Below are positions 50,464-58,519 of a stretch of 64,000 nt of DNA, piece by piece. Numbering within the stretch: the first letter of the stretch is position 1; the number at the start of each line of letters is the position of its first letter. The stretch covers positions 1 through 64,000 of the forward strand of contig CAZIAD010000016.1 of NCBI GenBank assembly GCA_964537555.1, read 5' to 3'. A program made the position numbers and the translations under genes. A model generated the notes under the pieces. The model worked only from the letters and a program-made list of their open reading frames with translations. It did not search any database and was not told where the DNA came from. The stretch is from CAYRWR01 sp964537555. Its GTDB lineage: Bacteria; Spirochaetota; Brevinematia; Brevinematales; CAYRWR01.

Positions 50464-53247
50464 TTATGCTTCTTCTGTCGTCAGGTCCAGGCTGTCTACT
50501 ACCGGATGACATCTTTCGCAGAGCTCTGGATGCTCCTTATTCTCCCCTACCCGGGTAGAAAAGTTCCAGCATCGGGCACATTTTTCTCCATCTGCATTCA
50601 CTGCCTGTACAGACAGATCTTCATTCTCAAAGGTCACTACAGAAAGCTCATCCTGCATCTCCACCTGGGATACGATGAAGAAATAACGCAGATGATCTTT
50701 ATATTTTTCCAGTAAAGTCCTGAGCTCAGCATTTTTCACTTTTATGAATACCTTGGCAGCCAGGGAAGTCCCGATAGTCCCGGCGTTCCGGACCATATCC
50801 AGGGCCTTAAGTACTACATCCCGGGCATCCATGATCTTGTCCATGTCAGCGGTGAGGCCGGCATTGATCCATTGTGGGTCTGCCTGAGGCCATTCCTGCA
50901 GATGCACTGAGTCTGATTCATCCTGAGCAAAGTAATCCAGATATACTTCTTCCATGGTAAAGGACAGGATGGGAGCCAGCATCATCATCATGTGCTTCAG
51001 GATGAAGTACAGTGCAGTCTGAGCTGATTTACGCTCCAGTGAGTCCGGGGCATAGATATAGAGCCGGTCTTTCAGTATATCCAGATAACGGTTGGACATA
51101 TCTATGACTGCGAAATTGTATACCTCCCGGAATGCCCGGTAGTATTCATAATTATCCATAAACTCCTCTACTTTTTTCTGTAAGCCAGCCAGCTTGGATA
51201 AAGCGTATTTATCTACATCAAACATATCCTTATAGGGCACTGCCTGAGATACTTCAAAATCAGCCAGGTTTCCTAATAAGTACTTAAAGGTATTCCTGAT
51301 CTTACGATATGCGTCTACCGTCTTCTGTATGAGGTTATCTCCTACTCTGAGGTCAGAGCGGTAGTCTTCTGTGACCACCCACAGTCGCAGGACATCCGCG
51401 CCATAGACATTAAACACTTCCGCAGGAGAGACAGCATTGCCCAGGCTCTTATGCATCTGCTTGCCCTCTTCATCCAGGACCCAGCCGTGAGTGATGACAG
51501 TCTTAAAAGGAGCAGCCCCCTTAAGAGCCACTGAGGGCCACAGGCTGGACTGGAACCATCCCCGGTACTGGTCGCTACCCTCCAGGTAGACATCAGCGGG
51601 CCGGGACAGTTCCTCTCTCTGGTCGATGACGGCCAGGCTGGACACACCCGAGTCGAACCATACATCCAGGATGTCGGTCTCCTTGGTAAAAGTAGTAGCT
51701 CCGCATTTAGGGCATTTATAACCGGCAGGCAGGAGCTTGTCGGCATCTTTTTTATACCATACATCCACGCCGTATTCCCGTACCTGGTCCAGTACTCCCG
51801 CGGAAGTCTCATCATTCAGTATGACCTCACCACACTCGGTACAGAAAAAGGCGGGTATGGGTACACCCCATTTTCTCTGACGGGACAGGCACCAGTCAGG
51901 GCGCCCCTCCAACATATTCTGTATACGGGCCTGGCCCCATTCCGGGACCCATTTGACTTTAGGCAATTCTGAAAGGGCTTTATCCGCCAGGGCTTTGTCA
52001 GACACCTTAAAGAACCACTGAGGCTTGGAACGGAAGATGACAGGCTGTTTGGAGCGCCAGTCATGGGGATAGGAGTGCACAAAGTCCTCGTGGTGGTAGA
52101 GCAGGCCCCTGGTGTCCAGGAACTCGATGATCTGAGGGTTGGCTTTAAATACATATTCTCCCTTCCACTCCGGAACATCCAGAGTAAAGCGGCCGTTATC
52201 ATCCACCGGAGACAGCATCTCCAGGCCATTGGCCATACCTACATAGTAGTCATCCATACCATGCCCGGGCGCGGTATGTACTATCCCCGTACCAGTATCC
52301 ATGGTGACATGTTCCCCGAACACTATTCTGGACTCACGTTCTATCCAGGGGTGATTGACTTTCATCTTTTCCAGGTCAGCCTTGGTCACTTTTGCAATGA
52401 CTTCGGGTTTATGTTCTTTTATAGCCAGCACTTTTTCCATAAGCTTATGGGCCAGTATCACGGTGTCTTTACCCACTTTTACGGCCACATAGTCTTCCTC
52501 AGGATGAAAAGATAGCCCGGTATTGGCAGGCAGGGTCCAGGGAGTGGTCGTCCATATCATGACATAGAGGTCCCCCACTACCTGGTCTATACTGTGTTCC
52601 ACTACAGGGAACTTGACATAGATAGAAGGAGATGTGTGGTCCTTATACTCGACTTCGGCCTCAGCCAGGGCAGTACGAGTAGAAGGAGACCAGATGACCG
52701 GCCGTAGTCCACGGTAGACATGCCCCTGTTTGACCAGATCGACAAAAGATTCCAATATGACTTTTTCATAATCAGCAGACATAGTGAGATAGGGATGATC
52801 CCAGTCTCCCAGGATGCCCAGGCGTTTAAAGCCCTCTTTCTGCTTGTCCACAAAGCGTCCGGCATAGTCCCGGCACTTCTGGCGCAGGTCCAGTATAGGC
52901 ATAGTCTCCGCTCTGGAGCCCAGCTTTTCGGTGACCTTGAGCTCTATGGGCAGCCCGTGACAGTCCCAACCCGGGATATAAGGGGTACGGAAACCCCGGG
53001 AATATTTATAACGCAGGATCATATCTTTAAGGATCTTGTTCAGGGCGTGTCCAAAGTGGATCTCTCCATTGGCATAGGGAGGCCCATCATGTAAAATAAA
53101 AGCAGTGGCATCTTTACGGTTTGCCTGTCTGCGATTATAGAGATCGATCTCTTCCCAGCGTTTAAGGTACTGGGGCTCTTTTGACACCAGCCCGGCTTTC
53201 ATGCCGAACTTTGACCGGGGAAGACTCACTGTCTTGCTGTAATCCAT
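50464..53247 (-). CDS. ileS: Isoleucyl-tRNA synthetase (bacterial type)
   Basis: This 927-residue class I synthetase has the HIGH motif as GEIHFGHALNK (about residues 61-71), the KMSKS loop as KQMHKSLGN (about 598-606), the CP1 editing domain with TWTLPANTGL-type sequence, and the C-terminal zinc finger CARCWNFS-CERCH (about 885-915). The zinc finger and N-terminal half place it in the common bacterial class rather than the archaeal/eukaryotic one. It heads the ileS-lspA-SDR run; no T-box is seen in the short leader. Confidence 0.97.
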   Translation of the reverse strand: MDYSKTVSLPRSKFGMKAGLVSKEPQYLKRWEEIDLYNRRQANRKDATAFILHDGPPYANGEIHFGHALNKILKDMILRYKYSRGFRTPYIPGWDCHGLPIELKVTEKLGSRAETMPILDLRQKCRDYAGRFVDKQKEGFKRLGILGDWDHPYLTMSADYEKVILESFVDLVKQGHVYRGLRPVIWSPSTRTALAEAEVEYKDHTSPSIYVKFPVVEHSIDQVVGDLYVMIWTTTPWTLPANTGLSFHPEEDYVAVKVGKDTVILAHKLMEKVLAIKEHKPEVIAKVTKADLEKMKVNHPWIERESRIVFGEHVTMDTGTGIVHTAPGHGMDDYYVGMANGLEMLSPVDDNGRFTLDVPEWKGEYVFKANPQIIEFLDTRGLLYHHEDFVHSYPHDWRSKQPVIFRSKPQWFFKVSDKALADKALSELPKVKWVPEWGQARIQNMLEGRPDWCLSRQRKWGVPIPAFFCTECGEVILNDETSAGVLDQVREYGVDVWYKKDADKLLPAGYKCPKCGATTFTKETDILDVWFDSGVSSLAVIDQREELSRPADVYLEGSDQYRGWFQSSLWPSVALKGAAPFKTVITHGWVLDEEGKQMHKSLGNAVSPAEVFNVYGADVLRLWVVTEDYRSDLRVGDNLIQKTVDAYRKIRNTFKYLLGNLADFEVSQAVPYKDMFDVDKYALSKLAGLQKKVEEFMDNYEYYRAFREVYNFAVIDMSNRYLDILKDRLYIYAPDSLERKSAQTALYFILKHMMMMLAPILSFTMEEVYLDYFAQDESDSVHLQEWPQADPQWINAGLTADMDKIMDARDVVLKALDMVRNAGTIGTSLAAKVFIKVKNAELRTLLEKYKDHLRYFFIVSQVEMQDELSVVTFENEDLSVQAVNADGEKCARCWNFSTRVGENKEHPELCERCHPVVDSLDLTTEEA

Positions 53248-53293
53248 TTGTGTACTCCTGCTTAAGCTAATGTATTAGTATTTTTAGACTTAC

Positions 53294-53322
53294 ATTTTAT
53301 ACCAAAGCAGCCTAAACGTCAA
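53294..53322 (-). promoter_or_regulatory. Sigma-70-type promoter for ileS
   Basis: On the minus strand TTGACG (53322-53317), 17 bases, TAAAAT (53299-53294). Initiation near 53287 gives a leader of about 40 bases. Confidence 0.6.
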
Positions 53323-53429
53323 AATTTCCGGCGTTTAAGCCCTCACTATCTGGTGTTATGTAAATGGAGGCGGACTTTCTTTTTTTATTCATCCATGTTA
53401 CTATTTTCCAGCACAATGAGGAGTGATTT

Positions 53430-54074
53430 ATGAAAAAATCCCTGTTATTCTTTTTGCTGGTTTTCAGTTATACTTCCGCCCAGGCCTGGCAGGGCTGGTA
53501 CCGCTATGTGACCCCTGAACAGTCTACTATTACCACCTATTCATTTCAGTCGAATCTCATTCACATCCAGGATGAAAATAAAATGCAATATAAAATCGAG
53601 ATGCTGGATAATATATTTTTTAGATCTGTAGACATCAGTGATCAGGCCGGCAATCCTGCACTTGAAATAAGCTATAACCCTGAATTAAAACAATACAGAC
53701 TGGAAGGAAATGTCTCAAAGGTATATGATGTGAAAGCCAACAGTTTTTACTATACTCCGTTTTTAGCCTTTCAGTTAAGAAATCTTTGTAATAGCTTCAA
53801 TACCTCACAAGGATTATTCACTATTTATGATCACAGAAAAAAACCCCAGGATATGTTTATACGTGCCAAAGGAAAAGAAGTAATACATATTATGGGTGAA
53901 GAGGTAGAGGTCCTGGTTTACGAGACCGGGCCTGCCAAAAAGATCAATGCTAAAAAACTCCCCTTTAAGACACACTATTATTTCAGGTCGTCCGATGGAA
54001 GATTGATGAAAACCAGTGTATGGCTAAAAGATAAAAACATCGAGGAGACATTCCTCATTAAGGAAAAACAATAA
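53430..54074 (+). CDS. Periplasmic protein of unknown function
   Basis: This 214-residue protein has a signal peptide (about residues 1-19, ending AQA-WQ). The mature part is beta-rich (IKSNLIHIQDENKMQYKIEML-like strands, then KTHYYFRSSDGRLMKTSVWL) and resembles DUF3108/LolA-like periplasmic folds only in outline. ATG at 53430 has GAGGAGTG upstream. Its stop abuts the hisA-like start with no gap. Confidence 0.72.
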   Translation: MKKSLLFFLLVFSYTSAQAWQGWYRYVTPEQSTITTYSFQSNLIHIQDENKMQYKIEMLDNIFFRSVDISDQAGNPALEISYNPELKQYRLEGNVSKVYDVKANSFYYTPFLAFQLRNLCNSFNTSQGLFTIYDHRKKPQDMFIRAKGKEVIHIMGEEVEVLVYETGPAKKINAKKLPFKTHYYFRSSDGRLMKTSVWLKDKNIEETFLIKEKQ

Positions 54075-54815
54075 ATGAGATTCCGACCCTGTATAGACCT
54101 GCACCAGGGTAAAGTCAAACAGATAGTAGGCTCTACCCTCAGCAGTGAGATAGTCATCGAAAACTTTATTTCCGAACGGGACAGCGCCTGGTATGCGGAG
54201 CTCTTCCGCAGTCATAAGCTCAAAGGAGGCCATGTCATCATGCTGGGCCCCGGAAATAATGCCGCTGCCGCCCTGGCACTACAGGCCTGGCCCGGAGGCA
54301 TGCAATTGGGCGGGGGCATCAATGATGACAATGCTGCCTATTGGCTGGGCCAGGGTGCCTCTCATGTCATTGTCACTTCCTTTATCATTACCCGCAAAGA
54401 GATCGACTGGGATAATCTCCGCAGACTGGAAGCCGCTGTGGGTAAAAAGCATATCGTGATCGACCTGTCCTGCAAACGCATCCATGATGACTGGGTAGTC
54501 ATGACGAATAAATGGAAAGATGCCACAAACATCCACATAGACCAGGACACCCTGGATGCCCTCCGCCCCTACTGCGACGAGCTCCTCATCCATGCGGTGG
54601 ATGTAGAAGGTAAGAGCTCCGGCATACAATACGAGCTCCTGGAACACCTGGCCACCCTGGATACAGTCCCCCTCACCTATGCCGGGGGTATCCGCTCCAT
54701 GGAGGATATACAGTCTATAGATAAGATCGGGGGAGGCAGGATAGACTATACTGTGGGCAGTGCCCTGGATCTGTTCGGAGGCCAGCTGAAGTTCTCGGAG
54801 ATCGTGGGGGGATAG
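54075..54815 (+). CDS. hisA: HisA of the eukaryotic (HIS6) type
   Basis: This 246-residue enzyme isomerises ProFAR to PRFAR in histidine synthesis. It begins MRFRPCIDLHQGKVKQIVG and has GGHVIMLGPGNNAAA, QLGGGINDDNAAYWL, ASHVIVTSFI, DLSCKR and ADVEG-like HAVDVEGKSSGI, ending YAGGIRS and VGSALDLFGG. These phrases follow the yeast HIS6 type, not the usual bacterial HisA. The catalytic Asp in CIDLH and the Asp in HAVDVEG are present. No other his gene is in the window. A 32-bp repeat begins two bases after its stop. Confidence 0.9.
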   Translation: MRFRPCIDLHQGKVKQIVGSTLSSEIVIENFISERDSAWYAELFRSHKLKGGHVIMLGPGNNAAAALALQAWPGGMQLGGGINDDNAAYWLGQGASHVIVTSFIITRKEIDWDNLRRLEAAVGKKHIVIDLSCKRIHDDWVVMTNKWKDATNIHIDQDTLDALRPYCDELLIHAVDVEGKSSGIQYELLEHLATLDTVPLTYAGGIRSMEDIQSIDKIGGGRIDYTVGSALDLFGGQLKFSEIVGG

Positions 54816-54816
54816 A

Positions 54817-54848
54817 GGCCTCTCGCAGAGACGCAAAGGACGCAAAGG
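54817..54848 (+). repeat. 32-bp inverted repeat, left copy
   Basis: This copy starts GGCCTCTCGCAGAGACGCAA and contains a repeating CGCAAAGG word. The reverse complement of 55623-55654 matches it at 29 of 32 positions. It follows the hisA stop by one base. The 54849-55010 section behind it is GC-mixed and shows no gene. Confidence 0.85.
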
Positions 54849-55010
54849 TGGTCCTAGCGGAATTCGAGAGATTCTCATCTGTACTGACCATTCACCCTCG
54901 CCACTCCATTGGTGCAGTGGCCTCTCTTGCTTCGCTACGTAAGACTATTCAGCACAGGCGCCGGCACTGAAGATACTGAGGGGATGGTAGGATAGTGGGG
55001 AATGAGGTAG

Positions 55011-55043
55011 TTGGACGATATAAATAACTCTAGGATAATCCTA
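55011..55043 (+). promoter_or_regulatory. Promoter of the island gene with palindromic operator
   Basis: TTGGAC (55011-55016), 17 bases, GATAAT (55034-55039). The -10 sits inside the perfect palindrome TAGGAT-A-ATCCTA (55031-55043), which a repressor could occupy. Confidence 0.55.
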
Positions 55044-55080
55044 AGTGGATAGACTAAATGTATTTATTAGGAGAAAATAA

Positions 55081-55380
55081 TTGGATTTCGGTTACTATTT
55101 TTACAACATTACACTTATTATTCTATCTGGCATGATACTTTATCTCATCATTAAAGACTTAGTAAATATAAACAAAAACATGAGTGCAACTCCTTTTGCA
55201 AATGATATGCAACAGCTCTATAAAAAAAGAAAAATAAGAAAGTTGTTTTTCTATACTCATATTCTTCTTTATACAACATTTTTAATCACCTTTTTTATTT
55301 TTAAAGACTTTCATATGTTTTTATTCCTATCACTAAGCATAGAAGGTGTGATTTTTGTATTAGTTTGGAAGAAAAATTGA
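55081..55380 (+). CDS. Small AT-rich three-helix membrane protein in the island
   Basis: This 99-residue protein begins MDFGYYFYNITL and has three hydrophobic helices (about residues 5-26, 55-73, 77-96) with a basic cluster KKRKIRK between the first and second. The start is TTG at 55081 with AGGAG seven bases upstream. Base use is strikingly AT-rich compared with hisA and the CBM21 gene on either side. No homologue is recognised. It is the only credible gene between the inverted repeats. Confidence 0.65.
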   Translation: MDFGYYFYNITLIILSGMILYLIIKDLVNINKNMSATPFANDMQQLYKKRKIRKLFFYTHILLYTTFLITFFIFKDFHMFLFLSLSIEGVIFVLVWKKN

Positions 55381-55622
55381 TTTTTTTTATAAATAGTCCA
55401 ATATGGTGGCAAGTATTTGACTTCTCATAACAAATCCCATGTTACTAGTCTACCGCTTAGAGCATTGGAAAATTTGTTTTAAACAATTTAAAATGGACAT
55501 TCATTGAAAAATCAATATCCTTTTCTAATACAAACTACCTTATATGCTTCCTTCCTTGAACCTTATCACCATGGAAACAGCAGTCACAGTAAGAAAAACC
55601 CTCTCAACCAAAACCTCTCCCT
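55381..55622. other. AT-rich gene-free part of the island
   Basis: No gene, RNA or promoter is supported here. A T run directly follows the stop of the 99-residue gene (55381-55389), but without a stem. The stretch leads into the right-hand copy of the 32-bp repeat. Confidence 0.5.
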
Positions 55623-55654
55623 CCTTTGCGCCCTTTGCGGCTTTGCGAGAGGCC
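55623..55654 (-). repeat. 32-bp inverted repeat, right copy
   Basis: Read on the minus strand it starts GGCCTCTCGCAAAGCCGCAA, 29 of 32 identical to the left copy at 54817-54848. It adjoins the terminator of the CBM21 gene. Confidence 0.85.
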
Positions 55655-55658
55655 CCAC

Positions 55659-55687
55659 TAAAAAAGGGCCGTCCGAAGACGACCCTT
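55659..55687 (-). terminator. Rho-independent terminator of the CBM21 lipoprotein gene
   Basis: On the minus strand GGGTCGTC-TTCG-GACGGCCC (one G-U pair) is followed by six T. Confidence 0.88.
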
Positions 55688-55707
55688 TCTCTCTATACAG
55701 TCAATAA

Positions 55708-56505
55708 TTACTTAGAATAGTTCCAGCCATAGTTGTTGTCATAATAACTGCTGCCGTTAGCCACATACTTTATATAAAACTTGGCACTGCTGGCAGGGAT
55801 GGTGGCCATCCATCTTTCCACTCCGGCCTGGTTAGGGCTTTTTACATTGGCATATCCTTCGTACCAGTAGGACTGATAGGATGCATTTACCTTTTTGGAG
55901 CTGCTCCAGTTATCAGTAGAATACCATACTTCTACAGTCTTATTGTAGGCTACATTCTGCAGGTCGATGTTTACTACGATCTGACTGCCGCTCTTAAAGG
56001 AGTTCTGAGCCAGGACTTTTACGTTCTTTCCCAGCAGGACTCCGTCACCCTGTTTCAGGTTAAAGTCAGATCCGCCGTTGTTGTCCCAGTAGGTCTGCCC
56101 GTTAACGGTATAAAATACAGCGAACTTAGTCCCCAGGGGCATACTGCTCCCGGTATAGGAATAAGTAGCCTGCCACAGTTCATATCCATTGCCTGCTCCA
56201 CCGATGTAGGAAGCATTCAGGTCGGTCCAGCTGCCGTCAGCCTTCTGGTGACGTACCTTTACCACTTTGTTGTAAGCGATATTCTTCACCCGGATATTAA
56301 AGGTCCGCACATACTGGCTCTGTCCATAGCGATAATGGATCAGGCTCTTGGCGCTGACCATCTTCACAGTCTCGGTACCGATACCGGTAGTCTCAGTAAG
56401 GGCTACCCCGTCCAGGCTGGCCTGGTCTACAGCAGTCTCGGCTACAGAACAGGAAGCTGTCCATATTGCAGCCATCATCATCATCATAACCACACTCTTT
56501 TTCAT
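55708..56505 (-). CDS. Lipoprotein with two CBM21-type starch/glycogen-binding domains
   Basis: This 265-residue protein has a lipoprotein signal (hydrophobic run after MKKS, lipobox TASC, Cys19), then two CBM21-like domains at about residues 62-155 and 165-263. Each shows V-K/Q-N-I/V-AYNK-V-V/T-x-V followed by FYTVNGQTYWDNNGG or IKYVANGSSYYDNNYG, the CBM21 signature better known from glycogen-targeting subunits. No catalytic domain is present. It should hold alpha-glucan at the cell envelope. A TTTACG-N17-TAAAAT promoter (56589-56561) and a CRP-like site lie upstream. Confidence 0.88.
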   Translation of the reverse strand: MKKSVVMMMMMAAIWTASCSVAETAVDQASLDGVALTETTGIGTETVKMVSAKSLIHYRYGQSQYVRTFNIRVKNIAYNKVVKVRHQKADGSWTDLNASYIGGAGNGYELWQATYSYTGSSMPLGTKFAVFYTVNGQTYWDNNGGSDFNLKQGDGVLLGKNVKVLAQNSFKSGSQIVVNIDLQNVAYNKTVEVWYSTDNWSSSKKVNASYQSYWYEGYANVKSPNQAGVERWMATIPASSAKFYIKYVANGSSYYDNNYGWNYSK

Positions 56506-56545
56506 TTAACACTCCTTGTATTTTTAGCTTTTGCTATTAGTGTAT

Positions 56546-56641
56546 TGTGAATAAAGAAGTATTTTATATTATTTTTGTGAATACGTAAACCTAAAACCGC
56601 TTACAAAGCTGACATAATTTTTTTCTGTGAATTATGTCACA
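56546..56641. promoter_or_regulatory. CRP-like site and TGTGAAT repeats upstream of the CBM21 gene
   Basis: TGTGA-ATTATG-TCACA (56626-56641) is identical to the CRP consensus TGTGA-N6-TCACA, centred about 79 bases before the predicted CBM21 start. TGTGAAT also occurs at 56546-56552 and 56576-56582, at 30- and 50-base steps, near helical phase. Confidence 0.55.
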
Positions 56642-56708
56642 AAGTGTTCTATTTTGCTCTGGCCCCCGGATGTTTTATTTATTATATTAATATAGTAGGA
56701 TTATACAC

Positions 56709-56737
56709 TTGAATTTTTTTTCAAGGGGGATTATAAT
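56709..56737 (+). promoter_or_regulatory. Sigma-70-type promoter for the RseC-like gene
   Basis: TTGAAT (56709-56714), 17 bases, perfect TATAAT (56732-56737). Initiation near 56744; AGGAG lies before the ATG. Confidence 0.72.
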
Positions 56738-56761
56738 CTATGCATAAAACAGGAGTCTAAC

Positions 56762-57196
56762 ATGGAAAATACAGGAACCGTAATCAGTTCAGATCATGAC
56801 AAGATCATCATACAGATGGATGGTGCCGGCGGATCAGGCTGTGCTACCTGTGGATCCAAACATGCCTGCTCTCCGTCTCAGGGTGCCCGTTTTGTAGAGC
56901 TGAAACAGCACACTACTTTTAAAGAAGGTGACAGGGTCAAACTGGAAATGGGAGAAGCACGGTCAATTGGCCTGGCCTTTCTCCTTTTCATCCTGCCCCT
57001 CCTCATAATTATAGCGGCCTATGTCATTTTTTCCAGTCTCAAGATGAGCGAAGGCCTGTCCATATTATCTGCTATTGGCACAGGAGCCCTCAGTTTCCTG
57101 GTCATACTCAAACTGGAAGACCAGCTTATGAAAAAAGCCAGAGTCTCAGATATGGAACACGACGCTCCCGTGCAGATCCTGCCCCTGCAGGATTGA
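56762..57196 (+). CDS. RseC/MucC-family membrane protein
   Basis: This 144-residue protein has an N-terminal Cys cluster GCATCGSKHAC (C-x2-C-x5-C, about residues 24-34) and two central helices (about 70-92 and 98-118), the RseC layout. Relatives act with the Rnf complex in reducing SoxR or modulate sigma-E signalling. No rnf or rse genes are nearby. ATG at 56762 has AGGAG seven bases upstream. Confidence 0.82.
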   Translation: MENTGTVISSDHDKIIIQMDGAGGSGCATCGSKHACSPSQGARFVELKQHTTFKEGDRVKLEMGEARSIGLAFLLFILPLLIIIAAYVIFSSLKMSEGLSILSAIGTGALSFLVILKLEDQLMKKARVSDMEHDAPVQILPLQD

Positions 57197-57254
57197 AAGC
57201 CAGGCCCGTAACGCACATTACTGAAAAAAAAATGCACAAAAAACTTGATTTCTC

Positions 57255-57283
57255 TTGATACAATTTACTCCATGTGGTATAAT
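57255..57283 (+). promoter_or_regulatory. Sigma-70-type promoter of the fliP-flhG operon
   Basis: TTGATA (57255-57260), 17 bases, perfect TATAAT (57278-57283). Initiation near 57290 gives a leader of about 155 bases. Confidence 0.8.
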
Positions 57284-57289
57284 AAATTA

Positions 57290-57443
57290 CACGTGTATAA
57301 GCGAAGGTTTTGAAGTAGTTACGCACACTATAAAACGCCAACGCACAAAGCTTGTAAAAGCCGGAAAAGGAAGGGGAATCTCCTGTCATTCGTGACAGTA
57401 AGGCTTTTATGAGACGCAAGTGATACTGCAGAATTGGGAGGGG
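57290..57443 (+). promoter_or_regulatory. Long structured 5' leader of fliP
   Basis: TAAAAGCC (57355-57362) pairs with GGCTTTTA (57402-57409), enclosing the perfect hairpin CTGTCA-TTCG-TGACAG (57383-57398). The word ACGCACA occurs at 57211, 57321 and 57341, and ACGCAAG at 57413. No known riboswitch is recognised. The function could be regulatory for the flagellar export operon. Confidence 0.5.
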
Positions 57444-57446
57444 AAT

Positions 57447-58214
57447 TTGAAAAAAGCCTACCTTGGTGGCTTATTTCTTTCCTTGTTATTGTTCACACCG
57501 ATTAAGGGAGTATTTGCCCAGCAGACTGGGCAAATACCTATCCCCTCGATCAATTTCAATGTTGAAGAAGCTAAGTCACCCAAACAAGTGGCCTTATCAC
57601 TTCAGATATTATTTCTTATTACCATTATCTCTTTAGCCCCCACTTTGCTTATCCTGGTGACTTCATTCATCCGCATTCACATAGTGTTTTCATTTGTAAG
57701 CAGAGGCCTGGCTACTCAGAATATACCCCCTAACCAGGTCATTGTAGGACTTTCATTATTCATTACCCTGTTCATCATGTTCCCAACATTTCAGAAATCC
57801 TACAAAGATGGAGTGCAGCCCTATCTGGATGGCAAGATATCCATAAATGAAGGTTTTGAAAAAGCCACGCAACCGGTACGGGAATTTATGTTTAAACAGA
57901 CTGCTGAGCGTTATATATACCGTTTTGTCCAGATGTCCAAGATAGAAAGGCCCAGGACCCCGGCAGATGTACCTACCTATGTACTGATTCCTGCATTTAT
58001 TTTAAATGAATTGACATTATCTTTTTACATGGGCCTATTGCTGCTTATACCTTTTACCGTGATAGATGTAGTGGTCGCTTCTACCCTGATGTCCATGGGT
58101 ATGATGATGCTGCCTCCTATCATGATCTCCTTCCCCATAAAGATAATGCTGTTTGTGATGGTAGACGGATGGGATCTGCTGGTGCAGAAGCTCATCCAGA
58201 GTTTTAGGATGTAG
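57447..58214 (+). CDS. fliP: Flagellar export gate protein FliP
   Basis: This 255-residue protein begins MKKAYLGGLFLSLLLF with a signal peptide, then ILFLITIISLAPTLLILVTSFIRI, and the family segment IPPNQVIVGLSLFITLFIM. Five FliP subunits form the core of the type III export gate. The start is TTG at 57447 with GGAGGGG upstream; GTG at 57420 lies too far out and lacks a ribosome site. It opens the fliPQR-flhBAFG run. Confidence 0.94.
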   Translation: MKKAYLGGLFLSLLLFTPIKGVFAQQTGQIPIPSINFNVEEAKSPKQVALSLQILFLITIISLAPTLLILVTSFIRIHIVFSFVSRGLATQNIPPNQVIVGLSLFITLFIMFPTFQKSYKDGVQPYLDGKISINEGFEKATQPVREFMFKQTAERYIYRFVQMSKIERPRTPADVPTYVLIPAFILNELTLSFYMGLLLLIPFTVIDVVVASTLMSMGMMMLPPIMISFPIKIMLFVMVDGWDLLVQKLIQSFRM

Positions 58215-58222
58215 AGGAAGCT

Positions 58223-58495
58223 ATGCCACAGGGATTAATATCTTCCATTCTGAGTGAATCTATCTCTCAGATCTTAGTTCTCTCATTACCACTATTGGGA
58301 ACAGCCATGGTAGTGGGACTGATCATATCTATATTCCAGGCTACCACCTCTATACAGGAACAGACTCTGACTTTTGTGCCTAAACTAATCGTGATCCTGC
58401 TGGTCCTTTTATTCCTGGGGCCTTTTTTCTACAATTCCATCACAGACTATATTAGACATGTTTTTGACCTGATTGGCACTGCCAGTATGCAGTAA
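58223..58495 (+). CDS. fliQ: Flagellar export gate protein FliQ
   Basis: This 90-residue two-helix protein has the FliQ pattern LPLLGTAMVVGLIISIFQATTSIQEQTLTFVPKLI. It packs around FliP in the export gate. GAGGAAG lies upstream; it starts eight bases after fliP. Confidence 0.95.
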   Translation: MPQGLISSILSESISQILVLSLPLLGTAMVVGLIISIFQATTSIQEQTLTFVPKLIVILLVLLFLGPFFYNSITDYIRHVFDLIGTASMQ

Positions 58496-58519
58496 AATCG
58501 GTACTATACAGGGTAATCT

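Noticed and set aside
57321..57421. Cyclic-di-GMP-I riboswitch in the fliP leader
   Set aside because: ACGCACAAAGC and ACGCAAG recall its conserved blocks, but order, spacing and the tetraloop-receptor parts do not fit.
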